Positions 41,564 to 52,508 of a stretch of 64,000 bases of DNA are shown here, one piece after another. The notes under the pieces were generated by a model that worked only from the letters and a program-made list of their open reading frames with translations, was not told the DNA's origin and did not search any database. The number at the start of each line of letters is the position of its first letter. Position 1 is the first letter of the stretch. The DNA is from Leisingera sp. ANG-M1 (GTDB taxonomy: Bacteria > Pseudomonadota > Alphaproteobacteria > Rhodobacterales > Rhodobacteraceae). The stretch is from NCBI RefSeq assembly GCF_000813745.1, contig NZ_JWLC01000005.1, forward strand, positions 62,001 to 126,000, read 5' to 3'. The translations under genes were made by a program, and so were the position numbers.

Positions 41564-42394
41564 ATGCTGATTGCGATCGTGCTTGTGCTGATCGTGGCGG
41601 GATCTGTCGCGTTCCATCTGTACAGTCCGTGGTGGTGGACGCCGATCGCGTCGAATTGGGACTATATCGACAACACGCTGGTCATAACCTTCTGGATCAC
41701 CGGCGCCGTGTTTGCGGCGGTGATCCTGTTTATGGCTTATTGTGTGGGGAAGTACCGGCACCGGCCGGGGCACCGGGCGGAATTCGATCCGGAAAACAAG
41801 AAGCTGGAATGGTGGCTGACCGGCGTGACTGCCGTGGGGGTGGCAGCGATGCTGGTGCCTGGGCTGTTTGTCTGGCACCAGTTCGTCACCGTGCCTGACG
41901 AAGCCACCGAGCTTGAGGTCTTCGGCCAGCAGTGGAGCTGGGCCTATCGGCTGCCCGGCGAGGACGGGGTGCTGGGCACTGCGGATGCGGAATGGGTGGA
42001 TGGCGAAAACCCTCTGGGCATCAACCCGCACGACCGGTTCGGCAAGGATGACATCATCGTCGAGGGCGGCGAGGTCTATCTGCCGGTGGATCAGCCGGTG
42101 AAGCTGCTGCTGCGCTCGATCGACGTCCTGCACAATTTCTACGTGCCCGAGTTCCGCGCCAAGATGGATATGGTGCCGGGCATGGTCACCTATATCTGGT
42201 TCACCCCGACCCGCACCGGCGCCTTTGAAGTGCTCTGCGCCGAATATTGCGGCACCGCGCATCCGTTCATGCGCGGCTATGTCACCGTGGTGGAGCAAGA
42301 GGAATACCAGGAGTGGCTGCAGGAGCAGCTGACTTTTGAGGAATACGCCGGCAACGCCCGGGCAAGCGCCCCGGTGCAACTGGCGGAGAACTGA
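41564..42394 (+). CDS. coxM: Cytochrome c oxidase subunit II (CoxM-like)
   Basis: 276 residues with N-terminal membrane helices (about 2-20, 38-60, 83-104) and a periplasmic cupredoxin domain. The CuA ligands are complete: H190 in VLHNFYVP, then C225, E227, C229, H233 and M236 in CAEYCGTAHPFM. It receives electrons from cytochrome c. No lipobox and no fused cytochrome c domain. AAAGGGGGCGGG lies before ATG 41564. Gene order II, I, III-like, III, IV resembles the alternative coxMNOP oxidase of Bradyrhizobium rather than the main aa3 locus. Confidence 0.93.
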   Translation: MLIAIVLVLIVAGSVAFHLYSPWWWTPIASNWDYIDNTLVITFWITGAVFAAVILFMAYCVGKYRHRPGHRAEFDPENKKLEWWLTGVTAVGVAAMLVPGLFVWHQFVTVPDEATELEVFGQQWSWAYRLPGEDGVLGTADAEWVDGENPLGINPHDRFGKDDIIVEGGEVYLPVDQPVKLLLRSIDVLHNFYVPEFRAKMDMVPGMVTYIWFTPTRTGAFEVLCAEYCGTAHPFMRGYVTVVEQEEYQEWLQEQLTFEEYAGNARASAPVQLAEN

Positions 42395-42507
42395 CCGGCA
42401 CCGCGCCGGACACATAGGCCTGACCGGGCCGCCCCCCTTCTGCGGCCCCGATGGCCCGGCGTGCTGATTGCCGCCGGACTGGGGAGGAAACACGGGAGGA
42501 GGAAGGA

Positions 42508-44280
42508 ATGGTAGACCGCGGTTCTGACGAACAGATGCAGCTGCCGCCGCGAGAGGTGGCCGATGTTATGCCGCCGCATGCACACAGCTGGATCGGCAAA
42601 TATGTCTTCTCGCAGGACGCCAAATACATCGCCATCCAGTATTCCGGCACCGCTGTGGCCATCGGTCTGGTGGCGCTGGTGATGTCCTGGCTGATGCGGC
42701 TGCAGTTGGGATTTCCCGGCACCTTCGACTTCATCACGCCTGAGGCCTACTACCAGTTCGTCACCATGCACGGGATGATCATGGTGATCTACCTGCTGAC
42801 CGCGATCTTCCTCGGCGGTTTCGGCAACTACCTGATCCCGCTGATGGTCGGCGCCCGCGACATGGTGTTCCCCTTCGTCAATATGCTCAGCTACTGGATC
42901 TATCTGCTGGCGGTGCTGGTGCTGGTTGCCAGCTTCTTTGTCCCCGGCGGCCCCACCGGCGCCGGCTGGACGCTCTACCCGCCGCAAGCCATCCTCTCCG
43001 GCACCCCCGGCGGCGCCCAAAGCGGCATCATCCTGATGCTGCTGTCGCTCATTCTCTTCATCATTGGCTTCACAATGGGCGGGCTGAACTATGCGGTGAC
43101 CGTGCTGCAGGCGCGCACCCGCGGCATGACGATGATGCGGCTGCCGCTAACGGTCTGGGGCATCTTCACCGCCACTGTCATGGCGCTTTTGGCTTTCCCG
43201 GCCTTGTTTGTCGCCTGCGTGATGATGCTGTTCGACCGTCTGCTGGGCACCTCTTTCTTCATGCCAACCCTGGTCGAGCTCGGCGAAAAGCTCAGCTACG
43301 GCGGCGGCAGCCCGATTGCCTTCCAGCACCTGTTCTGGTTCTTCGGCCACCCCGAGGTCTATATCGTGGCGCTGCCTGCCTTTGGCATCGTCTCCGACCT
43401 GATTGCCGTGCATGCGCGCAAGAACGTGTTCGGCTACCGGATGATGGTCTGGGCCATCGTCATCATCGGCGCGCTCAGCTTCATTGTCTGGGCGCACCAT
43501 ATGTATGTCTCGGGCATGCATCCGTGGTTCGGCTTCTTCTTTGCCACCACCACGCTGATTATCGCCATTCCAACCGCGATCAAGGTCTACAACTGGGTGC
43601 TGACGCTGTGGAAGGGCGACATTCACCTGACCATTCCGATGCTGTTTGCGCTTGGGTTCATCGTGACCTTTGTGAACGGCGGGCTGACGGGGCTGTTCCT
43701 CGGCAACGTGGTGGTTGATGTGCCGCTCTCGGACACGATGTTCGTGGTCGCCCATTTCCACATGGTCATGGGGGTTGCACCGATCATGGTAATCTTCGGC
43801 GCGATCTACCACTGGTACCCCAAGATGACCGGCCGCATGCTGAACGAAGCGATGGGCCATATCCATTTCTGGGTCACCTTTATCGGCGCCTATGCGGTGT
43901 TCTTCCCGATGCATTACGTGGGCCTCGTTGGCGTGCCGCGGCGCTACTTCGAGATCGGCGAGCCCGATTTCCTGACTGCACCGGTGGATGGGCTGAACGC
44001 TTTTATCTCCTCCGCGGCGCTGATCGTGGGGGCCGTGCAGGTGCTGTTCCTGTTCAACATCTTCTGGAGCCTGCGCCACGGGCGCGCGTCCGGCGGCAAT
44101 CCCTGGCGGGCAACTTCGCTGGAGTGGCAGACGCCAGAAACCCCGCCAAGGCACGGCAATTGGGAGGAACTGCCCAATGTCTACCGCTGGGCCTATGACT
44201 ACAGCGTGCCCGGTGCGCCCGAGGATTACATCGCCCAGAACGATCCCTGGGTCTCAAACAGTGAGGACACACGGCTGTGA
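42508..44280 (+). CDS. coxN: Cytochrome c oxidase subunit I (CoxN-like)
   Basis: 590 residues, 12-helix haem-copper oxidase core that reduces oxygen to water. The low-spin haem histidine is in VTMHGMIMV. CuB and the Tyr-His cross-link motif are in FWFFGHPEVYIVALPAFG with the proton-channel glutamate. WAHHMYVSGMHPWF supplies two more CuB histidines, and FVVAHFHMVMG the remaining haem ligands. The G-H-P-E-V-Y form places it in type A1. GGAGGAAGGA precedes ATG 42508. It overlaps the next gene by 4 bases. Confidence 0.95.
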   Translation: MVDRGSDEQMQLPPREVADVMPPHAHSWIGKYVFSQDAKYIAIQYSGTAVAIGLVALVMSWLMRLQLGFPGTFDFITPEAYYQFVTMHGMIMVIYLLTAIFLGGFGNYLIPLMVGARDMVFPFVNMLSYWIYLLAVLVLVASFFVPGGPTGAGWTLYPPQAILSGTPGGAQSGIILMLLSLILFIIGFTMGGLNYAVTVLQARTRGMTMMRLPLTVWGIFTATVMALLAFPALFVACVMMLFDRLLGTSFFMPTLVELGEKLSYGGGSPIAFQHLFWFFGHPEVYIVALPAFGIVSDLIAVHARKNVFGYRMMVWAIVIIGALSFIVWAHHMYVSGMHPWFGFFFATTTLIIAIPTAIKVYNWVLTLWKGDIHLTIPMLFALGFIVTFVNGGLTGLFLGNVVVDVPLSDTMFVVAHFHMVMGVAPIMVIFGAIYHWYPKMTGRMLNEAMGHIHFWVTFIGAYAVFFPMHYVGLVGVPRRYFEIGEPDFLTAPVDGLNAFISSAALIVGAVQVLFLFNIFWSLRHGRASGGNPWRATSLEWQTPETPPRHGNWEELPNVYRWAYDYSVPGAPEDYIAQNDPWVSNSEDTRL

Positions 44281-44975
44281 CGGTCATCCTCGCCTTCCTG
44301 GCGCTGGTCGCCCTGGCTGCGGGCCTGTGGCTGTCGCAGCAGCATCTGGCCTCTAAGCCCTGGCTGGAAACCGGGATTGCTCCGCTGGCGGGCCACGGCC
44401 CGGGCAAGGCGCCGGGCTTCATCTTCATCGTCGTGTTCCTGGCGGTGGTGGGCGGGCTGTTTGCCATGCTCGGCAGCGCTTTTGTCATGCAGATCGACGA
44501 GACCCCTTGGGAGCTGGTGCCGCTGCCTACCCGGGTCTGGCTGAACACCGGGCTGCTGCTTTTGGCGAGCCTCTTTCTGCAATTTGTGGTGATCTCGGCC
44601 CGGGCCGGCACCGCGCGCTGGCTCAATGCCAGCTTGATTTCCGCCAGCATCGCCACACTCGCCTTTCTGGCGGGGCAGGCGCAGGTGTGGATTGAACTCA
44701 CTGCGGGCGGCTACCGGCTCGACGGCACCCCGGCGGCGAGCTTCTTCTATCTGATCACCGGCCTGCACGGGCTGCATATGCTGGGCGGCATCGTCGCGCT
44801 GGCATGGGTGGCACTGCGCCACGCCGGGGCAGGGGACGTCAAGGCGCTGCTGCCGGGGGTGCGGCTTTGCGCGCTCTACTGGCACACGCTTCTGGCGTTT
44901 TGGCTGATGCTGTTTGCGCTGCTGCAGGGCTGGGGCAACGCGTTTCTGGCGCTCTGCCGCGCCGCCGTGGGTTAA
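44277..44975 (+). CDS. coxO: Cytochrome c oxidase subunit III-like protein, first copy (CoxO-like)
   Basis: 232 residues with about seven helices, GTG start at 44277 overlapping the subunit I stop. The C-terminal FFYLITGLHGLHMLGGIVALAWVALRHAG and LYWHTLLAFWLMLFALLQG are subunit III signatures. The N-terminal part is divergent. Together with the following gene it gives two subunit III-like proteins in one operon, as in coxO-coxP. Confidence 0.85.
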   Translation: MTVILAFLALVALAAGLWLSQQHLASKPWLETGIAPLAGHGPGKAPGFIFIVVFLAVVGGLFAMLGSAFVMQIDETPWELVPLPTRVWLNTGLLLLASLFLQFVVISARAGTARWLNASLISASIATLAFLAGQAQVWIELTAGGYRLDGTPAASFFYLITGLHGLHMLGGIVALAWVALRHAGAGDVKALLPGVRLCALYWHTLLAFWLMLFALLQGWGNAFLALCRAAVG

Positions 44976-44987
44976 GGGAGGGGAGAG

Positions 44988-45704
44988 ATGGAGAGCAAAC
45001 TTCAAGGCCAGGACCAGACGCTGCTGCAGCAGGGGCACAGCGGCTTTGCCGCCGACTGGGGGTCGGACCAGCGGGTGTTCAAGAAGGTCTCCTGGGGCAA
45101 GGCGATGATGTGGATTCTGCTGCTCAGCGATACCTTCATCTTTGCCTGTTTCCTGGTCGCCTATCTGACCGCCCGCAGCTCCACCACCGTTGAATGGCCC
45201 AATGCGAGCGAGGTCTTTGCCCTGCATATCGGCGGCGCCAACCTGCCGCTGATCCTGATTGCCATCATGACCTTTGTGCTGATCACCTCCTCCGGCACCA
45301 TGGCGATGGCCGTCAACTGTGCCTACCGGAAGGCGCGCAAGGCTACAGCTCTTCTGATGCTGGCCACCGCCGCGCTGGGCGCGGCATTTGTCGGCATGCA
45401 GGCGTTTGAATGGTCTAAGCTGATCTCCGAAGGCGTGCGCCCCTGGGGCAACCCCTGGGGGGCCGAGCAGTTCGGCGCCAGCTTCTTCATGATCACCGGC
45501 TTTCACGGTACCCATGTCACCATCGGCGTGATCTTCCTGATCATCGTGGCCCTCAAGGTCTGGCGCGGGGAATTCGACCGCGATCAGCGCAGCTGGATGT
45601 CGGCAGGCAACGGCGACTACGAGGCAGTCGAGATCATGGGGCTCTACTGGCACTTCGTCGACCTGGTCTGGGTCTTCATCTTTGCATTCTTCTATCTGTG
45701 GTAG
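44988..45704 (+). CDS. coxP: Cytochrome c oxidase subunit III, second copy (CoxP-like)
   Basis: 238 residues with several membrane helices. The canonical subunit III segments are present: GASFFMITGFHGTHVTIGVIFLI and EIMGLYWHFVDLVWVFIFAFFYLW. An N-terminal SDTFIFACFLVAYLTAR stretch is also typical. GGGAGG precedes ATG 44988. It supports stable proton pumping by the core oxidase. Confidence 0.9.
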   Translation: MESKLQGQDQTLLQQGHSGFAADWGSDQRVFKKVSWGKAMMWILLLSDTFIFACFLVAYLTARSSTTVEWPNASEVFALHIGGANLPLILIAIMTFVLITSSGTMAMAVNCAYRKARKATALLMLATAALGAAFVGMQAFEWSKLISEGVRPWGNPWGAEQFGASFFMITGFHGTHVTIGVIFLIIVALKVWRGEFDRDQRSWMSAGNGDYEAVEIMGLYWHFVDLVWVFIFAFFYLW

Positions 45705-45713
45705 GGGGCCGCC

Positions 45714-46085
45714 ATGACTGACACACCGCACGCAATGGAGACCAGCGCCATGGCACATGACGAAGGGCAGCAGCATCCGATCAAACTCTACTTCGTGGTC
45801 TGGGTGCTGCTGTTCGTGCTCAGCGCCGCGTCCTACTGGGTGGACTATGCCCAGCTGCAGGGGCTGCTGCGCTGGAGCCTGATCCTGATCTTCATGACCC
45901 TGAAGGCCGGGCTGATCATTGCCGTGTTCATGCATATGGCCTGGGAGCGGCTGGCGCTGATCTATGCCATCCTGCTGCCGCCCTTGGCGATGATCGGCCT
46001 CTTGGCGATCCTGATCATCGAGTCGGATTACACAGCTGAGACCCGTGTGATCGAATTCGGACAGGGGGCGGCCGCCGCAGAGTAA
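45714..46085 (+). CDS. Cytochrome c oxidase subunit IV-like protein
   Basis: 123 residues with three membrane helices (about 22-42, 52-75, 82-102) and the LKAGLIIAVFMHM stretch of the prokaryotic subunit IV / CyoD-like family. It closes the oxidase operon 9 bases after subunit III and probably helps CuB assembly or stability. Confidence 0.87.
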   Translation: MTDTPHAMETSAMAHDEGQQHPIKLYFVVWVLLFVLSAASYWVDYAQLQGLLRWSLILIFMTLKAGLIIAVFMHMAWERLALIYAILLPPLAMIGLLAILIIESDYTAETRVIEFGQGAAAAE

Positions 46086-46260
46086 TAAACCCAGACGTCA
46101 ATTCCACCCCCGTCCGGCCGGCAGGCCGGGCTGCGCCCGTCCCGCGCCTCCAAGGGGCGGGCGCCACATTTCCGTTTTTCTCCCTTCGGCAATTTCGGGC
46201 AGGCGCAAAGGAAAGACGCCCCGGTTTCCCGGAGCGCCCTGTGACTGTAGGGGAGTTGGC
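46086..46260. other. Convergent region between oxidase operon and katG
   Basis: GC-rich inverted repeats around 46135-46170 precede a T-rich stretch and could end the oxidase operon. The katG terminator lies at 46213-46239. No gene is visible. Confidence 0.5.
46213..46239 (-). terminator. katG terminator
   Basis: Read on the minus strand, GGGCGCTCCGG and CCGGGGCGTC pair through a GAAA tetraloop with one G-T wobble, followed by TTTCCTTT. It lies 22 bases past the katG stop. Confidence 0.65.
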
Positions 46261-48630
<2,370 letters not shown>

Positions 48631-48678
48631 CTAGCAGGGAAAATTCATTGGCTTAAGTTGCATTTTTTCATCGCCGTG

Positions 48679-48693
48679 ATAGGAAAATCCTAT
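48679..48693. promoter_or_regulatory. OxyR-type element ATAG-N7-CTAT overlapping the oxyR start
   Basis: ATAG 48679-48682 and CTAT 48690-48693 flank seven bases, exactly one unit of the OxyR recognition pattern. The last two bases belong to the oxyR ATG (48692-48694). This suggests autoregulation at the start codon. Confidence 0.6.
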
Positions 48694-49609
48694 GATTAAC
48701 GTGACCCTCCGCCAAATGCGCTATTTCGAGGCGCTGGCCCAGCACCGCCATTTCGGCCGCGCCGCCGAGGCCTGCGCTGTGTCGCAGCCCGCTTTGTCTG
48801 TTCAGATCAAGGAATTGGAGGAGGTTCTTGGGGTGCAGCTGGTGGAACGCACCGCCCGCCAGGTCCGGTTGACCAGCTTTGGCGAGGACCTTGCCATGCG
48901 GGTGCGCGGCATCCTGCGCTCGGTGGATGAGCTGGGCGAGCTGGCCCGGGCCTCGCGCGAGGGGCTCGCCGGGCGGCTGCGGATCGGGGTGATTCCCACC
49001 ATCGCGCCGTATCTGCTGCCGTCGATTGTCGGCAACCTGGCGCAGCAGCACCCCGAGGCTGACATCCGCGTGCGTGAAACAGTGACGCCCAAACTGCTGG
49101 AGGAACTGGGGGAGGGGCGGCTGGACACGGCCATCGTGGCGCTGCCGGTCTCGGAACCGGCGTTCGAGGAAGTGGCGCTGTTTGCTGAGGACTTCGTGCT
49201 GGTGCGCCCGGGAGATGACGCGGGCAAACCGGTGCCAGGGCCCGAGGGCCTGCGCGAAATGCGGCTTTTACTGCTGGAGGAGGGGCACTGCTTCCGCGAT
49301 CAGGCTCTGTCTTTCTGCAACATGCAATCAGCTGCCCCGCGCGAGCTGCTGGACGGCAGCTCGCTGTCGACCCTGGTGCAGATGGTGAGTGCGGGGATCG
49401 GGGTCACGCTGATTCCCGAAATGGCGGTTCCGGTCGAGACCCGCTCGGCGGAGGTTTCGGTTGCACGCTTCCGCGACCCGCAGCCGACGCGCACCATCGG
49501 CATGATCTGGCGCCGCAGCAATCCCTTGGCGCGGCAGCTGACACAGGTGGCCGAAGTTGTGCGCCATTCGGCTGAGGTGCTGCGCTCCAGCTATATTCCA
49601 TTGGGGTAG
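48692..49609 (+). CDS. oxyR: Hydrogen-peroxide sensing regulator OxyR
   Basis: LysR-family regulator of 305 residues. The DNA-binding domain begins TLRQMRYFEALAQHRHFGRAAEACAVSQPALSVQIKELE. The redox cysteines C200 and C209 in EEGHCFRDQALSFC align with C199 and C208 of E. coli OxyR, so disulfide switching is expected. It is divergent from katG, which it should activate when peroxide is present. No ribosome site stands out before the ATG, since the OxyR-type palindrome occupies that space. Confidence 0.95.
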   Translation: MINVTLRQMRYFEALAQHRHFGRAAEACAVSQPALSVQIKELEEVLGVQLVERTARQVRLTSFGEDLAMRVRGILRSVDELGELARASREGLAGRLRIGVIPTIAPYLLPSIVGNLAQQHPEADIRVRETVTPKLLEELGEGRLDTAIVALPVSEPAFEEVALFAEDFVLVRPGDDAGKPVPGPEGLREMRLLLLEEGHCFRDQALSFCNMQSAAPRELLDGSSLSTLVQMVSAGIGVTLIPEMAVPVETRSAEVSVARFRDPQPTRTIGMIWRRSNPLARQLTQVAEVVRHSAEVLRSSYIPLG

Positions 49610-49764
49610 CACGCGGATCGGCCGGTGTTGAGCGGCGCCTCTGCAGCGCCGCAGTGAAGGCTTGCACGCTGCCCCTGTCATGCAACCTGCATGAGGTTTG
49701 ATGCGTAAATGGCACGCTCACAACCATTTTATGGTGCTACTGTTTCCGCTGGAACAGCGCTTTG

Positions 49765-49779
49765 TTAACGTTTCGTTAA
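49765..49779. promoter_or_regulatory. CtrA-type site TTAA-N7-TTAA
   Basis: TTAA 49765-49768, seven bases, TTAA 49776-49779: an exact match to the CtrA core, and also an inverted repeat TTAACG/CGTTAA. It lies 31 bp before the Hint-domain gene. CtrA is the alphaproteobacterial response regulator for motility, gene transfer agents and surface functions in roseobacters. Confidence 0.55.
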
Positions 49780-49810
49780 TAATAATGAACTGAAGCAGGC
49801 ATACAGGCAG

Positions 49811-50872
49811 ATGAAAACGGGCTTTCGTGGCACGTTTGTTGTTTCCTGGTCGCAAACCGAGATCGACGGCCTTCCGGCCGCGCCGGTTGACGCTCTGGAT
49901 GTGGGGGCGGCTTGGTCCTGGCACGGCGACGCTGTGCGGGTGGACGGGCCGGCAGGGCTATTGCGGCTGGATATGGCAAATGGCGAGGCAGATTTGCGCC
50001 GCCGGGCAGCGCGCTCGGTGCGCCGGCTGGTCGGTGCAGCCGTTCAGAACCGGATCGATGTTGAGGCGGTCGAGGTGGACGAACCGCTGCTCGACAGCAG
50101 TTTCGTGGTCACCAACGGGGTGCAGAGTTTCACCGTCACACTGATCGAAGTGGGGCCGGGGCAGCGGCCGCTGCTGATGTTTGTAGATGAACTGCCGCCG
50201 CGCGGCGCCGACCTGTGGGTGGTGCATCACTCGCTGGGGTCTGTTCATGCTGACCGTCCCCAGGGCGAATCCGGGGTGATCTGCTTTACCCCTGGCACCT
50301 TGATCGCCACGCCCGGCGGCCCGAAGCGGGTTGAGCAGCTGCGCGAAGGTGAAAAGGTCCAGACCCGCGACAATGGCGCTCAGGAAATCCTGTGGATCGG
50401 TTCGCGCCGGATCAGCGGCGCCCGGCTGTTTGTGATGCCGCGGCTGCGCCCGGTCCGCATCCATGCGGGCGCTTTGGGCATCGACCGGCCGGAGCAGGAA
50501 CTGCTGGTTTCTCCCGACCACCGGATGCTGCTGCGCGGTGACCGGATGCAGGCGCTGTTCAACACCCCTGAGGTGCTAGTGGCCGCCGGCGATCTGGTCA
50601 ATGGCCGCACCATCCTGCCGGACGCCTCTGTGCGCGAGGTGACCTACATCCATATCATGCTGGCCAACCACCAGGTGCTTTGGGCCAACGGGGTCGAAAC
50701 CGAAAGCTTCCACCCGTCCAACGCCGCACTCACGGCCCTTGGCGACAGCGACCGGGCACGGCTCTTCAGCCTGCAGCCGGAACTTGCGCGCAATCCGCTC
50801 GCCTACGGTGCCTATGCACGCCGCAACCTCAGCGCCTCCGAGGCGGCGATTCTCGGCCACGAGGCGGCCTGA
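49811..50872 (+). CDS. Hint-domain (Hint_2) protein
   Basis: 353 residues. The first 150 residues are a variable beta-rich domain. A Hint (Hedgehog/intein) module starts at C158 in GVICFTPGTLIATPGGPKRVEQL, continues through LVSPDHRMLLRGDRMQALF, and ends near HIMLANHQVLWANGVETESFHP. Such Hint_2 proteins are abundant in Rhodobacteraceae and are thought to be exported or self-processing; function is unknown. No classical signal peptide is seen, so a C-terminal or type I secretion route is possible. A CtrA-type site just upstream suggests link to surface or cell-cycle programmes. Confidence 0.85.
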   Translation: MKTGFRGTFVVSWSQTEIDGLPAAPVDALDVGAAWSWHGDAVRVDGPAGLLRLDMANGEADLRRRAARSVRRLVGAAVQNRIDVEAVEVDEPLLDSSFVVTNGVQSFTVTLIEVGPGQRPLLMFVDELPPRGADLWVVHHSLGSVHADRPQGESGVICFTPGTLIATPGGPKRVEQLREGEKVQTRDNGAQEILWIGSRRISGARLFVMPRLRPVRIHAGALGIDRPEQELLVSPDHRMLLRGDRMQALFNTPEVLVAAGDLVNGRTILPDASVREVTYIHIMLANHQVLWANGVETESFHPSNAALTALGDSDRARLFSLQPELARNPLAYGAYARRNLSASEAAILGHEAA

Positions 50873-50960
50873 AGCTTTACCCTTTCCGGCCCGGGCGCTA
50901 TTCAGTGCGCGGGCCATTGCAGTTTCTGCGGATTTTCCCGCAAAACCCGGCAGCGCTGTG

Positions 50961-50988
50961 TTGACTCTGCCCTATCCCCCTATATAAG
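50961..50988 (+). promoter_or_regulatory. Promoter of rpsD
   Basis: TTGACT at 50961-50966 and TATAAG at 50983-50988 with 16 bp between them; a good sigma-70 pair about 100 bp before the S4 start. Confidence 0.65.
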
Positions 50989-51010
50989 CGCGGCTTCATT
51001 GGTGTTGGTG

Positions 51011-51084
51011 GCCCCCGCAAGGGGATGCCTGTCATGGGGGAGACCTCAAGAGGACAACGCCCTTCGAAACCATAAACGAAGGAG
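51011..51084 (+). promoter_or_regulatory. Structured rpsD leader with a buried ribosome site
   Basis: CCCC at 51013-51016 can pair with GGGG 51021-51024 over a GCAA tetraloop, or the CCCCC run at 51012-51016 can pair with GGGGG 51036-51040; the two folds exclude each other. Further down, CCTTCG 51061-51066 pairs with CGAAGG 51077-51082 and captures most of the AAGGAG ribosome site. The layout suggests translational feedback by S4. Confidence 0.5.
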
Positions 51085-51091
51085 ATCAGCC

Positions 51092-51712
51092 GTGACCAAA
51101 CGCACGTCTGCCAAGTACAAAATCGACCGCCGCATGGGCGAAAACATCTGGGGCCGTCCGAAGTCCCCGGTCAACCGCCGCGACTACGGCCCGGGCCAGC
51201 ACGGCCAGCGCCGCAAGGGCAAACTGTCCGACTTCGGCATCCAGCTGCGCGCCAAGCAGAAGCTGAAAGGCTACTACGGCGACCTGACCGAAAAGCAGTT
51301 CCGCCGCATCTATGGCGAAGCCGTCCGTGTGACCGGCGACACCGGTGAAAACCTGATCGGCCTGCTCGAGCGCCGCCTGGACGCCGTTGTTTACCGCGCC
51401 AAGTTCGTGGCCACCGTCTTTGCGGCCCGCCAGTTCGTGAACCACGGCCACGTGACCGTGAACGGCAAGCGCGTGAACATCCCCTCCTACCGCGTCAAAG
51501 AAGGCGATGTGATCGAGGTCCGCGACAAGTCCAAGCAGATGGTTGCCCTGCTGGAAGCCACTCAGCTGGCCGAGCGCGACGTGCCGGATTACATTGAAGC
51601 CGACCACTCCAAAATGAAAGCGACCTTCGTGCGCACCCCCGCTCTGGGCGACGTGCCGTACCCGGTTGTGATGGAGCCGAACCTGGTCGTCGAATTCTAC
51701 GCCAAGAACTAA
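51092..51712 (+). CDS. rpsD: 30S ribosomal protein S4
   Basis: Primary 16S rRNA-binding protein of the small subunit, 206 residues, exact family length. The N-terminal [20 protein letters not shown] and the S4 RNA-binding fold at about residues 95-160 ([48 protein letters not shown]) are clear. Start is GTG at 51092 with AAGGAG 7 bases before. It stands alone, not in the alpha operon, and has its own promoter, leader and terminator. Confidence 0.98.
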   Translation: MTKRTSAKYKIDRRMGENIWGRPKSPVNRRDYGPGQHGQRRKGKLSDFGIQLRAKQKLKGYYGDLTEKQFRRIYGEAVRVTGDTGENLIGLLERRLDAVVYRAKFVATVFAARQFVNHGHVTVNGKRVNIPSYRVKEGDVIEVRDKSKQMVALLEATQLAERDVPDYIEADHSKMKATFVRTPALGDVPYPVVMEPNLVVEFYAKN

Positions 51713-51739
51713 GCCGCTGCTCGCAGGGCAAGAGGCTGG

Positions 51740-51769
51740 AAGGGCTGTCCCATGGGGCAGCCCTTTTCC
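51740..51769 (+). terminator. rpsD terminator
   Basis: AAGGGCTG 51740-51747 pairs with CAGCCCTT 51758-51765, with further possible pairing inside the loop, followed by TT and CC. It starts 27 bases after the stop. Confidence 0.75.
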
Positions 51770-51851
51770 GTTGCGGCGGCGGCAGCGCAAAAGCCGGTAG
51801 CCCTGGGCCGCGCCAGCCACTATCCTGCCCGAAAACGACAGGGAGTGACTG

Positions 51852-52424
51852 ATGAAAACCATTTTGAAGGCTGCCGCCGCATGCGCCGTACTGACGCTTG
51901 CCGCCGCTGCAAACGCAGCGCCGCTGAAACTGGCCCCGGCAGACCCGCAACCCTCTGGCGTGCAGCCGGGCTTGTCTGTGGTCTACGCCTATCCCCACGA
52001 TGTGAAGACACTGGCCGAGGCCTCCTCAGCGCTGAAAATCTCCAGCGAGCCGGGCCTGCCTCTCGCCGGTCTCGACAACCGCGACACCGAAGAGGGCGAG
52101 AATACCCTGACCTCCAAGCGGGCGCTCAATGTGGTGGCGCGGATCACCGGTTACGTGAAGCTGGATCAGCCTGGTATCCATAACATCGACTTCCTGACCA
52201 ACGACGGGCTACGCGCCAGTATCGGCGGCCAGGTCGTGGGAGAGTTCGACGGCCGCCAGTCCTGCGACAGCACCATCCTGACAGAGGTCGAAGTGCCTTC
52301 CGCCGGCTGGTATCCGGTCGACATCCTCTACTTCCAGCGCCAGGGCACCGCCTGCCTGCACATGCGCATGGGCCCGGACGGCAAGCGCCCGAAATGGATG
52401 AAGGACAGCGCCTTCGGCCACTAA
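51852..52424 (+). CDS. Secreted PA14-like domain protein
   Basis: 190 residues. Residues 1-22 are a signal peptide (MKTILKAAAACAVLTLAAAANA) with an ANA cleavage site. The mature part is a single beta-sandwich with PA14-like features: GYVKLDQPGIHNIDFLTNDGLRASIGGQVVGEFDGRQ and VPSAGWYPVDILYFQRQGTACLHM. PA14 modules bind carbohydrates or act in surface enzymes. It stands alone after rpsD, with AGGGAG before ATG 51852. Periplasmic or extracellular; substrate unknown. Confidence 0.8.
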   Translation: MKTILKAAAACAVLTLAAAANAAPLKLAPADPQPSGVQPGLSVVYAYPHDVKTLAEASSALKISSEPGLPLAGLDNRDTEEGENTLTSKRALNVVARITGYVKLDQPGIHNIDFLTNDGLRASIGGQVVGEFDGRQSCDSTILTEVEVPSAGWYPVDILYFQRQGTACLHMRMGPDGKRPKWMKDSAFGH

Positions 52425-52442
52425 GGCTTCGCTGCTTCTTTC

Positions 52443-52485
52443 TGGTCCAAATTACCCCGGGGGCGAGGCCGCAGGCCGAGGCGGC
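52443..52485. repeat. Intergenic hairpin repeat, copy 1
   Basis: GGTCCAAATTACCCCGGG then a GAGGCC/GGCC hairpin. It resembles the element at 59188-59224 (CCAAAATATCC then GCGAGGC/GCCTCGC). Both follow a gene 3' end. Similar CCAAAAT-plus-hairpin elements seem common in this bacterial group. Confidence 0.4.
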
Positions 52486-52508
52486 AGCGCCCCCTCCTTT
52501 TGGGTGCG

